Positions 25,542 through 36,189 of a stretch of 64,000 bases of DNA are shown here, piece after piece. Position 1 is the first letter of the stretch, and the number at the start of each line of letters is the position of its first letter. Source of the DNA: Rutstroemia sp. NJR-2017a BVV2 (lineage: Eukaryota > Ascomycota > Leotiomycetes > Helotiales > Rutstroemiaceae); the NCBI GenBank assembly GCA_002946415.1, contig NJPS01000012.1, positions 682,001 through 746,000 of the forward strand, given 5' to 3'. The position numbers were made by a program, and so were the translations under genes. The notes below the pieces were generated by a model. The model was not told where the DNA came from, did no database searches, and worked only from the letters and a program-made list of their open reading frames with translations.

Positions 25542-26313
25542 ATATGTTCTGGTCTATAGGCCAACTTTTCGATTAACGAATGGATTTAGTTGACGCCCAA
25601 ATATAAGGCTATTCGCAAATAGATTATATCTATATAAAAACACTTTTAATTTGCATCTTAACTAGTTTATTTGTGAATCAATATAGTTTATATATTAATA
25701 CTATTTACCTTATATATTCCCAACAATATTAACTTATTATAATTTATTTTTCTTAACTTCTTAATAACTTTATTATTAATATTACTTTTGTTTTTATATA
25801 AATCTATTTATATAAATTATTATATTTATACTAAATATTTAATATATTAAAAAAAAAAAACGGAATCACACCGTGATTCCAAAGGAATAAGGTTAGGGGG
25901 CTCGCTTTGCCTGTTTCGACAACAGAGTTCATTTCGTACACCTTCCCAAAATAGGGTTAGTCAAAGTCCGAGGTGGGGTAGATACTAGGAACAGACCACT
26001 CATTACAATACGAAAGCCGACCGACTCCTTCCTACGCCGGCAGTCCCCTCAACGACCTAGAAAGAGGTCGAGGAGATTGACCAATTATGTCCCCAGCTCT
26101 GTGCATTGAGGTACTTGGGGCTGGGCTCATATCCTGCTTCCATGCGCACCCAGTGGGTTAGTTATCTTTGCGCCGGATGTGCGGACAACTTCTTTCTCCC
26201 TCCCTTTCCCACAAAGATACCGGCTTTCTCCTACCCTCTGCCAGCCCTTCGTGCCTTAGTTCTAGCAGCGCCTGAAGCGACCCTTTCCTCAATCGGTGGA
26301 CCGGGAGTAAGGT
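25542..26313. other. Intergenic with AT-rich tract and palindromic element end
   Basis: 25600-25860 is almost pure A/T and ends in a run of A. Directly after it comes the near-palindrome at 25861. The rest is the leader of the regulator gene. Confidence 0.5.
25849..25900. repeat. Poly-A plus GGAATCAC palindrome, possible transposon end
   Basis: A 12-base A run is followed by cggaatcacaccgtgattcc, a perfect 8-bp inverted repeat with 3-nt loop, then aaaggaataaggttagg. The same order occurs in reverse orientation and RIP-decayed form at about 33634-33682 (about 26 of 37 positions match), and another decayed relative of the palindrome at about 33723. Confidence 0.5.
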
Positions 26314-27587
26314 ATGCCGTCGCGTCGGACGCACAAAAAGTCTCGCCATGGCTGCGTTGAATGCAAAGCACACAAAGTGAAGGTGGGTATATCTTTCTTT
26401 TCATCGCGAGGCTGTGCGGCTGATACCATGAGATACAGTGCGATGAGAGCAGACCGTCATGTGTCCGATGCACCAAGCGCAACGCCGATTGTCGCTACAA
26501 AGACAGCCTGTCTGGATGTCCGCCTTCCTCCTTACCCTCATCACCGCAGCCAGGTTGTCAACGTACCGAGAAATCGAAGAGCCCACTGCTATCCACCAGA
26601 ACACTGAATACCTCTATTGTCTTTCCTCGAACGTTGGGTCCGGCAGAAGATGTGGAGCGACTACGAAATGAATGCTTCCCGAGCCAGGATTTCGAACTAC
26701 TGCACCACTATACGACCTCGACCTATCTTACCTTGTCGAATGATGAACTCCACAAGAGGATATGGCAAATTTTGGTTCCACAAGAGGCATTCTCTAGTGC
26801 GTTCCTAATGCATGGCGTACTTGCAATATCCGCTTTTCACCTCTCCCATCTTCGGCCTGCGGCCGCTCAGCACTACACCAACCTTGCGTTGCACCACTAT
26901 ACCTCAGCGGTTACCCTTTTCAGGCCCGAGCTCGATAATATTAGTCGGGAGAATTCTCTCTCCGTCTTCATCTTCTCCAGTCTCGTTGTATGCATTTCCT
27001 TCGCCATATGGCAAGCTCCCTGCCCGGAGACGGCCCCGTCTTCTGCACCTGCGGACTCTTTGCAAAGCATTCTCGATATCTTCGGCCTAGAGCGTGGAAT
27101 AAATGGCGTGCTGCAGGTTTGTTGGCTCTGGGTACAAGATAGCCCAATCGCCAAATTGGTCGTTCTGGATACAAGCAAAGCGGAGAGTCTGTTACCATCC
27201 GATGATGAACTCGCCTTGAGATCTCTTGAAGCGCACGTCTATGCTGAAGCTGAATCAAACGCCTTGAAAACGGAATACCTCGATGCTATGCGTCTTTTTA
27301 GAGTGTGTTATCCCTGTGGATCTAAGGCCATAGAGCCAAAGCCTTTGATAATGGCCTGGCCTGTCATGGTCTCGACAGGATTCTTCACGGCGTTGAACGA
27401 ACGAAAGCAGATGGCCATGGCTATTCTAGGCTATTACGGTGCTATGCTACATCGTTTAAAGGATACTTGGTGGGCCGGGGATATAGGCCAGCGGGTTGTT
27501 GCAGCTGTTTGCAAACATCTTCCCTCTGAATGGGAGCCTGTGATGAAGTGGGCAAGGCTGAGTGTCGGCCTCGACGATAACGCTTGA
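26314..27587 (+). CDS. Zn(II)2Cys6 transcription factor, Upc2-like
   Basis: Exons 26314-26382 and 26439-27587, intron 56 bp, 405 aa. The zinc cluster is exact: cysteines 14, 17, 24, 31, 34 and 41 (CX2CX6CX6CX2CX6C), with the intron between the second and third cysteine. The N-terminus RRTHKKSRHGCVEC and the C-terminal segment MAWPVMVSTGFFTALNE...AILGYYGAMLHRLKDTWWAGD are typical of the Upc2/sterol-uptake-regulator-like branch widespread in filamentous fungi, where members often control nearby genes and not sterol uptake. It lies between the FAD monooxygenase and the GH106-like gene, all on the plus strand, so either could be its target. Nuclear, intact. Confidence 0.85.
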
Positions 27588-28257
27588 CAATATAAATTTG
27601 CTCTGCAAGTCCAACCAAGTGCTGCAAGAGGCTTTCGAAGTGTAACGGTCTTCGTCGACCCAGAGATAGTGGAATTTTCCCTGCATTACCCTGCGTAACG
27701 AAGAGTGGTAGTGTGAAGCTAGTACTAAGTCTTGGAGTCCTAATACGTCGCGATGGACAGAAATATTCGCCTAGCGAGCGTCAAGAAATACTTCAGTATC
27801 GAAAAGTACCAAGATCTAGTATGAGGAATAATCAAGCAAATGCATAGAATACTCTCGTCTCCACCAAATCCTTGACCCCCGAATAAGTGAAGTTCCAAAA
27901 CTACATGAGGTCACTAAAGCTTTGCCCAGCATGCATTACGCCTTTACCCACGAGTCAGGGAAATAAGTGGACACCTGTGCCTTTTGCTCGGAAGAAAGAA
28001 ATACGATCTTCACAGCCAGAGTCTGCCTCCCTGTCGTACACCTTTCCTTTTTGGGATCGCTAAAGCCTTCCTCTCGTATAATAGTACTGGGTACAGATTT
28101 TGCCCAATGAAACCTTGCCAGACATGGTAGAGTGTGCTGCGCAAGAGATGGCGAACACGGCAGCCTCATCTGGGCTCGCATCATATAAGAACAAACATCT
28201 GCTTCGAAGTTAGAATTTATAGCCAACTCGACTTTTCTCTGCTTCCTCACCTCCAAG
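27588..28257. other. Intergenic
   Basis: Leader of the rhamnosidase-like gene. Minus-strand frames across 27936-28436 overlap its first exon and have no motif support. Confidence 0.5.
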
Positions 28258-31200
28258 ATGCAAAAGGCTCTGGTCTCCTTGACAGGTCTTTTGAGCATTA
28301 CGTTCTCTATTGAGAGTGTATTAGGCTGTAATAGTAGTGAGAGCAATACCAGCACCGACTTTACCGAAATATTCCGTTCACCTCCAAAGCAATATAGGCC
28401 TAAATTCCGATACTGGTAAGTTTGCTCTTCCTTCATCTTTTCCTGCCATTAGGACAATCCTCCAAAGGTCGAGTTAGCAGTACTAAAGGTTGATGATGTC
28501 TTTGTAGGCTTCCTGATGCCAGTGTACCACCCGATGTCATTCGCCAAGATATCGACAGCGTTGCTGAGGCAGGTGGTGGTGGGCTGGAATTTGTCCCTTA
28601 CTATCTGTATGGCCTGCCTGCCGGAGGAACACCGCCAACAGACTGGACAATTTTCGGCTTCGGCTCTCCGGCTTACAAAAATCTGCTGAAGACTGCCCTA
28701 CAAGAGACAAAAGCCAAGGATTTAGTTCTAGACATTGCTCAAGGCGCGAGTCAAGGTCAGGGTGTACCATCAGTTCCTCGAACTCCTGGGTTGGCAATTG
28801 AGTTAGTAAGTCACTCATCGTGAGAGCCTCGTCCCGCTCCTAGTTGACTCCCGTAGGTCTACGGTAGAACTGAAATAAGTAGCGGCCAGACTTTTGATGG
28901 CTCACTTCCCCAACCGCAGGAAGGCGCTTTCTTACCCGGTTTCATGCACGTGCCTGAGAGATTTGGAGACAGTGTATTGAAGGTCGTACTAGCTGGTTAT
29001 ATCAAAGACAGTATGTTGATGACTATCATCACAAATGAATCGGCGCTAACGACTATGCTCACAGACGGAGGATCTGTACTGGCCCCCTCGACGACGATTG
29101 TACTTGATGAAGAATCAATCGTAGATCTCAGTGCCGAAATCATGAATAGCTCTTTGCAATGGACAGCTCCAGCAGGGAATGGAACCTGGACTATCATTGC
29201 TTTCTACGAAAATTACACTAACCAACGGTCTTGTTCGGGTGGAATCGGCGCAACCGATGTCATTGCAAATGGCTCTTGGATAGTCGACCACTTCAGCTCT
29301 ACTGGGGCGAGGCGAATAACTGATTTCTGGGATGAGAATCTGGTCGATACAGAAGAAATAAGAGACTTAATTGCGTCGGCTGGGGAGTATTGTGGGTGTG
29401 CCCTCGGAGAGTTTGGTATCGCCACTTGGCTGACCGGTCATAGTTTGGGAAGATAGTATGGAGATTCAAGCCACCCTCTACTGGACACCAGATTTCCTCC
29501 AGAATTTTGAAGCACGGCGCGGATACAGTGCAGCCAAGTATCTCCCTCTATTCTTCAATGTCACGAATCAATGGGGTTCAGCACTTCCGGCGTACAACGA
29601 CACCTGGGTGTATAGAGGGCTTAACTCGACAAGTCAGAGCGCAGTATTGGACGACTATCGCACCACCTTGACCGAAGGATACCAAAACTATCTAGAGCAC
29701 TTTGTCAACTGGTCCCACCCACTCAGTGTTCGATACTCGGCGCAGCCTGCATATAATCTACCTTTAGATATGGTGGGTGTTTTTCTAGATCAAAATTTGA
29801 AATTGATTCTCCGACCCAATGCTGACGATATATGATTAGTCTGCCGCCGTACCAGTCCTCGATACTCCAGAAGCAGAATCACTTGGCTTCCCAACCGTAG
29901 ATGCGGCACGACAATTTTCTGGGGCAGCCTTGTTGACAGGTAAATATACGATCTCGACCGAGGTTGGGGCAGTCAGTACTGCTACCTACACGCAGACCGT
30001 ACCAGAACTTCTCAACTTGTTCAAAAAATCCTTCGCCGGAGGTGTATCCATGATGGTTATTCATGGGGTTTTCGTACACCGGCGAGTACCCTTTGACGAC
30101 ATGGCCGGGATACAACGCCTTTTTATTTACCTTCACCGAAATGTGGAACAACAAGGTTCCTTCATGGACGCAAATCAAAGATGCCTTTGACTACACAGCC
30201 CGGAACTCCTTGGTTCTGGAAACTGGAAGACCGCAAACCGACATCGCGTTCTACTACTACGCTGCTCCTTGGCAGCTTAGTACTAGGTTCCAAACCACCA
30301 TTTTAAGCGATCTTGGTAAGTAATGCGATATGTGAAAGTAATTACCAACTAATGGCGGTAAAGGATTTTCTTACGATTACCTTGGACCCGAGAATCTGAT
30401 CCAAAATGCCACCGCAAAAAGCAACATTCTGGCCCCTTCTGGGCCATCTTACCGAGCATTGGTATTCTCCAACGAAACCACCGTTCCTGGAAGTGTGATA
30501 AACGCAATTGAATCTTATGCCGCTGCCGGTTTACCAATCTTCTTCATTGGTCAGTTACCGTCTGACTGTCTCGGACTCGGCGTATGCACAGCGGGAGAGC
30601 CGCGTCCATTGATTGAGCGGATCGTTTCTCTATATGACAATGTCCAAGTTATCCCTGATGCCTCGTGTTTAGCTACAGCTCTCCGGAATGCTAGCGTCAC
30701 CCCAAGGGTGTCGTTCAACACTGCTCCTACTTCCTGGTACTCGGTGTGGCGAAAGTCTGACCATAATGGCGAAGATTACATCTACTTGTACAATGAAGGC
30801 AACACAACGACAACTCAGGTGGGGTTTGAAGTCAAATCAGGCCGAATTCCCTACTTTCTCGACGCATGGACAGGCGAGAAATCGCCTGTTCTGCAATACA
30901 CGCAATCAGAGAGTAGAATTACCATCCCGGTCACTCTTCGGGCAAATCAGAGTCGCATATACATGTTCTCTTCCAGGAACTCTTCTTCTGCTCCAGCTGT
31001 TCACGTGGTTTCTTCGACTGGTGGGGTGAACAGCCTTCACATGTACGGAAATGGAAGTGTTGAAGCACGAGCTATTGGCCCAGTAACCCTCAGTCTCTCC
31101 GACGGGCGTATGATCACGTCTAACTCCAGCGCTATTCCAGCAGCAAACATTGCCCTATGGGACCTATCAGTCAACTCCTACTTTCCGTCTAGTCCGAATA

Positions 31201-31652
31201 GTACGGCAACGTCCTTCAAAAAAATTAACTACGCCCAACAGCTGCTAAAGCCGTGGTCTCAAATCGCTGGCCTTGAGGATGTAAGTGGCGTTGGGGAATA
31301 TAACAGCACTTTCAACTTTTCCCATGACCCGGAGCAGGTCGGTGCGTCGATCTCCTTTGGCCCAATAAAAGACACTCTTCGCGCCTGGGTCAATGGACAA
31401 ATGATTCCTCCTGTCGACGTAACGGAGCAGACCGCAGACATTACCCATTTCGTCAGGCAAGGGTCAAACACCGTCCGAATTGTTGTGACTTCCACGCTCT
31501 TTAATGCCGTTAAGGTTAGAGCAAATTCTACAATGATGGTTGGGACCTCAGCTGCAGCATCGAATTCCTTATATCAGACTGCACCATGGGCGGATTTTGG
31601 GATGGTGGGACCCGTGAAGGTGCAACCACTGCAGCGAGTCCAACTGGTTTGA
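28258..31652 (+). CDS. GH106-like alpha-L-rhamnosidase, secreted, with one-base frameshift
   Basis: Exons 28258-28415, 28508-28805, 28857-29391, 29444-29772, 29840-30315 and 30364-31652. All introns are GT-AG and phases match except inside exon 5, where one extra G in the run 30065-30068 shifts the frame: VIHG reads into VFVHRRV, while the adjacent frame resumes as GFSYTGEYPLTTWPG. Without that base the product is about 1027 aa. The start gives a signal peptide (MQKALVSLTGLLSITFS). YRPKFRYWLPDASVPPDV followed by AGGGGLEFVPYYLYG is the start of a TIM-barrel glycosidase resembling GH106; the C-terminus (RAWVNGQMIPPVDV...ADITHFVRQGSNTVRIVV) is a galactose-binding-like jelly roll. Expected to remove terminal rhamnose from pectin or glycosides. 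The frameshift may be real or a sequencing error; all else is intact. Confidence 0.65.
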
Positions 31653-32118
31653 TGAGATATATTTAAATTGAAATCTTTAAAAACAAGATTTATTCCAAAA
31701 TGTTTTCCCGACGCTTAGTGTGACGATTCGTACGGAATCGCACCTATGTAGAATGCGGCTGCCTGAGATGTAAGGCCGTATCGCCCGCTACGGCCATTAC
31801 GGGCCTTGCGGGCCGCAACCTTAGTAATGTAACTAGAGGTTATATAACTAGCACGTGACCTACACCGAATTTTACGAAAGTAGCTTGGAGCTAGCTCCCT
31901 ATCTGAGGTTTACTTAATTAAACTCCTTATCTAAACTGCTATAATATTAGTATACTATATACTCTATATATAATCAACTTTCTATATTTAAACTCTTCGA
32001 GTTCTAGAGTTCTCTTAGTTCTTTAGTTGTTAATTCTAAAGCTAAATCTACTTTATTATTGAAGGTTCATTATAAGGAGAAGGTATATCTTTGATTTAGT
32101 ACTAAAGAGGATATCTAG
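31653..32118. other. Intergenic, mostly LTR relic
   Basis: Past a short terminator-type AT stretch, most of this is the minus-strand LTR-like repeat (31845-32105). A 'cgggcc/ggcccg'-type GC-rich stretch at 31780-31818 stands out from the AT-rich surroundings. Confidence 0.5.
31845..32105 (-). repeat. LTR-like repeat, copy 1 (minus strand)
   Basis: Its reverse complement matches 33890-34360 along its length: gtagatttagctttagaatt, then aactaaagaactaaga, then a TA-rich part, then a segment ending near the cacgtg motif. The differences are overwhelmingly C-to-T and G-to-A in the 33.9 kb copy. It lies 14 bp from the stop of the HET gene at 32119. Confidence 0.7.
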
Positions 32119-33489
32119 TTATGGCAACGGAAATATACTGAACTGCTTTCTATCTTTCTCTTTCGCCTGCTCAAATCGTTTCTGTATATCAGAAGGATCG
32201 GTATCTTCAAATCGGCAGCATAGTATCCTAGTTAGGTCGGAAACGCCATTGCCTAAAAGCCTGTCGAAGAATCGCGTGGAGCAATCGATTTTCTTGCACG
32301 ATCTTGTGATAAAATGGACAGTCCCATGCTCCTCGTTTCTTTGCAACCTGCTTTCAACCCATTCCCGGAATTCTTGTGCAGCGATATCCACTCGGAACAA
32401 GCCAATCACGACAAAAGGTGCGTATTGCGAGTATGCTCCGCCACGAGTGTTGTCCATGCAATCCAGCTTGTCGATGTAGGACAATGTTGCTACCGCGACT
32501 TCATCAAGGGTCATGCTATAATCAACCTCGAGTAGTGGAGTCTCCTTACTGTCGAACAACTGTGCCAATGGTAGACCACGAAATGCGAAGATCTTATCTC
32601 GGACGTCTGAGCACTCCTTGGTCTTGTTGTCCATGATACACGCTATCAGCGTATTGATGCCTTCCGACATTTGCATCTTGTTGGCCATTGCAGCTTTGAC
32701 AATCTCCCTTGACCTCCTAAGGGTATATATTAACCCTTCCACGGCGAGAGTTAGCCCGTTTTTCCCTCTAGCCCTTAAACTCCCTTGAGTGCCAATCGTG
32801 CCCTTACTCAAAGCCGTAAAGTCGTATAAGCTATCCAGGTACGTCACATGCCGCCCACTGTGCAGCATCATCCTGTCGGCGGAGCAGATCACTTCCGGCG
32901 TGATCCAAGTGCGGGTGAAGTACGGGTCCTCTGAGAGTTTTCCGATGTCCTCCCTCGCCTCCTCGATCATCTTTTCGAACGCTTCAGGAGGCGCCTTCCC
33001 GGTCATCTTTCCAACATATCTCGTGTTCAGCGCAAAGAACGCCTTCTTGGTGAATTCTTTCTCCTTTCCGAGCCATGCGATGACCAGCGGCGCCATGGTG
33101 TAGATCTTCCACATCTGCTGGACTTGTTCGCTTTTTTCCTGATCGTCGGCTTGGTTGATACAGATGGCGTCTATCCAGAGATCATTTTTCTTGAGCGTTT
33201 CGGAGTCATGGCTCAACATCCGTTTGCTATATATAAAACGGTTCTGCAAAAAGTCCAGAAGATTCTGCGCTATCCCCAGAGCTTGATCGTTGACCGTGAT
33301 CGTCGCGACTGGTGTGGGATCATACCAGCAATATGATAGGGCAGCGAAACTTGATATCGACTTTGCCTCCAGTTGCATATATATCAACTGACAGCGGATG
33401 TCTTCAGCTGTGCTTTCCGGGAGGACTCGAAGCAATCGGATGGAGCCCTTTTCGAGCGGCGAGTATTTAAAGGAGCTGACAACGGCCAT
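32119..33489 (-). CDS. HET-domain protein, second type
   Basis: 456 aa, intronless, from the ATG at 33489 (the open frame continues 8 codons upstream without an ATG). HET motifs: AALSYCWYDPTP (49-60), DLWIDAICINQADDQEKSEQV (103-123) and YFTRTWITPEV (190-200). Only the W of the usual CWG remains in the first motif (CWYD), and VQEL of the third motif is TPEV, so it belongs to a divergent group. CSDVRDKIFAFRGL corresponds to the conserved D-R-D-K-v-y-a-l-l-G stretch. It is not a close paralogue of the HET gene at 4897. It sits between two inverted copies of an LTR-like repeat. Unlike the adjacent retroelement it shows no RIP damage. Confidence 0.88.
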   Translation of the reverse strand: MAVVSSFKYSPLEKGSIRLLRVLPESTAEDIRCQLIYMQLEAKSISSFAALSYCWYDPTPVATITVNDQALGIAQNLLDFLQNRFIYSKRMLSHDSETLKKNDLWIDAICINQADDQEKSEQVQQMWKIYTMAPLVIAWLGKEKEFTKKAFFALNTRYVGKMTGKAPPEAFEKMIEEAREDIGKLSEDPYFTRTWITPEVICSADRMMLHSGRHVTYLDSLYDFTALSKGTIGTQGSLRARGKNGLTLAVEGLIYTLRRSREIVKAAMANKMQMSEGINTLIACIMDNKTKECSDVRDKIFAFRGLPLAQLFDSKETPLLEVDYSMTLDEVAVATLSYIDKLDCMDNTRGGAYSQYAPFVVIGLFRVDIAAQEFREWVESRLQRNEEHGTVHFITRSCKKIDCSTRFFDRLLGNGVSDLTRILCCRFEDTDPSDIQKRFEQAKEKDRKQFSIFPLP

Positions 33490-33889
33490 TCTTCGGTAAT
33501 GAAAGTTTCGCAAATACTTAATGGATTTAGCAGCTTAACGAGTGCGAATAGTAACGAGCTAAATGAAATCAATTGAAGAGCAATATAGTATATATAACTC
33601 GCAGCAATTAAGTATAGACCTGAAGGCCACGTTGCGGCCTAATACTATTTCTTTGGAATTATACCGTAGTTCCGTTTTTTTTGAGTGGGAAATTTAAGAT
33701 ATAGTCTATCCGCGGGTGAAATGGAATTATACTATAGTTCTATTAACCTTAATTATTAGAGTTAAAGTTTTATTTGTATACTATCAGTCAGGTAACTATA
33801 TCATTAATATATTCTGAATCTCTAATCTAAAGCAAGTATTATAATATAGATTATAGATAGTTTATCCCAGAATTGAATATCGTTATATT
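33490..33889. other. HET upstream region grading into RIP-type DNA
   Basis: The first 100 bp look like a normal promoter. From about 33600 the sequence turns TA-rich and holds two decayed copies of the ggaat...attcc palindrome (about 33656-33676 and 33724-33742). Confidence 0.5.
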
Positions 33890-34360
33890 TTGATAAAGTT
33901 ATATATCGAAATATAAAGTATTTATAATAAACCTTTAATAATAGAGTAGATTTAGCTTTAGAATTAATAACTAAAGAACTAAGAAAATTCTAAAGTTTAA
34001 AGAATTTAAATATAGAAGATTAATTATATATAGTATAATAAGATTGAAACTATAATATATATCTAGTAACTAGATTAAATATTTTTCTATTTCAAAGTTC
34101 TATCTCTTATATTTAGTATTAATATAGATACTTTCAATTAATATCTTCTTCTTCTTTATTTATTTTTATTACTAAATAGTAATATTTATAGTATTATTTA
34201 TTATATACTTCGATAATATATCTATATTCCTTTATAATAGAATATATAATATATTAATATTATAGTAATTTAGATAAAGAATTTAACTAAATAAATTTTA
34301 GATAAAGAACTAGTTCTAGATTGCTTTTATAAGATTTATTATATTATTCTTTTCTTTAAA
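33890..34360 (+). repeat. LTR-like repeat, copy 2, interrupted
   Basis: Matches copy 1 (31845-32105, reverse strand) from gtagatttagctttagaatt up to about 34030, and again from about 34240 (atattaatattatagtaattt) to 34360. The gap is filled by a different 200-bp repeat. Confidence 0.7.
34032..34240 (+). repeat. Solo gypsy-type LTR inserted in another LTR
   Basis: Matches 38350-38570 along its length (agattgaaactataatatat versus aggttgaaactatagtatat, and so on). It interrupts LTR-like copy 2 cleanly. Confidence 0.7.
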
Positions 34361-36189
34361 TAAGTTTATTCTTAAATATTATTATCTTTAGTTAAAAACT
34401 AATAATTAATATTAGTTTAAATAAATATAAGATAAAAAATATTTTAAAGAAATAAACTAAAGAATATATATCTTTAAACTAATATTATTAAATAATTATT
34501 ATTAATATAATTATAATTCTTTTCTCTATTCTGGAATAATTATAACTATTTAGATAGAAAAATAGATAAATTAAGAAATATTAAGTTTTCTATATAGAAG
34601 TTATATAGTTTATATAATATTATTTTCAAATTAGATATTTATTATAAATATTTATCTTCTAAATTATATAAAAGTAATTAGAATCTCGAATATTATTAAT
34701 TACGATAATTAGTAATATTATTATAAAGTTTATTATTAATAGTAATTATATAGAAAATCGATTATTTATTTATAATAATAGATAAATAAATAGTAATTAT
34801 TATTAAATATAAAACTTTATATATTAAAGAAAACTATTTAGTTATATAAATTTTTATTCTCTATTATTTTATTAATTCTATCAATTTCTATTATTAGAAT
34901 TACTAGAAACTATTCTAGTAAGTAAAAAGTAGATTGAGATTTCGGGTAGGTTCATTCAAAATATAATATAATAGTACTAAATCTCGTTATTTTTATTAAT
35001 TAATTATTAAACTATTATCTAATTATCTTCTAATCGATATCAATTAATTGATTAATTATATATAACTCTATACCAGTTTGCGACCGAGTTATATCAACCT
35101 TATCTAAAAAGGTAAACTATTTTATTATATAACTTCTCTTATCTCTAATCAGATTTAGTAAGCAAAATATAAGCTATATCTCAAAAAGGTAAAGTATTTT
35201 ATTATATAATTACTATATAATTGCCAAATAATTATCATTACTTTATTGATGATTTGTTATTTACTTCTTATTATTTATCTTTTATATTATTAATATTTCT
35301 TTAGATATCTATCAATAAATATCTCAATTCTTTATTCTCTTTCTTCTATAATTATACCTCGATCTAGACTCTTGTTAGAGGAACAACAATATTATAATAA
35401 TATATAATTAGCTTGCTAATATAATGAGATTTCTATAACAAATAGCTTTAGTTCTATTCCTAATTCAACTTTATCTTATCCTTTTGTTTATATTCAACTA
35501 AGTTTAGCTAGAGTTATAGAAGAAGATCTATAAAAAATCGAAAGTTTAGAACTACTTATCGTTTCTATATCTTATTCTGCTCCTAATAATAAAGAAATAC
35601 CAGATCTCTTAGTATTAACTATTTATAATTTAACTACTATTTCGATATCTACTTAAGAATATATTATATCTGATTTGCTACTTACTCGAGATTGTATTAT
35701 ATCTAATTCGATACCTATTCGAGAATATATTATACTTGATTCGAATAGTAATCCTATATCTATTATAGATAACTTGTTTTTAGATTCTCTTCTAAATAAT
35801 ATCGGAATACTTGATATACCTAATCTCAATCTCGACAATTACCTTATTGATAGCAATAGAGATATAGAAGAATAGGGAATTAGTAGATAGATATCTATAG
35901 CTAGATCAACAAGTAGTAGATAGCTTTTTATAGATAATATAGGATCTAATATATAACAACTAGTAAATAAAGACGAGGATAGTAAATCTGGTTCTATAGA
36001 TAAAGAAGAAGATAATAGATCTGGTTTTATAGATAAAGAAGAGAATAGTTAATAAAATTGGGATAATAAAGAAAAAGATAAGTTTTTACTATTAATTATC
36101 GAAGAAGATAATTACTTTATATCTTTCAGCAATATAGAAGATAACGAAAGTTAGTTAAGTAATAAGCAAAGTACTAGCGATACCAGAAG

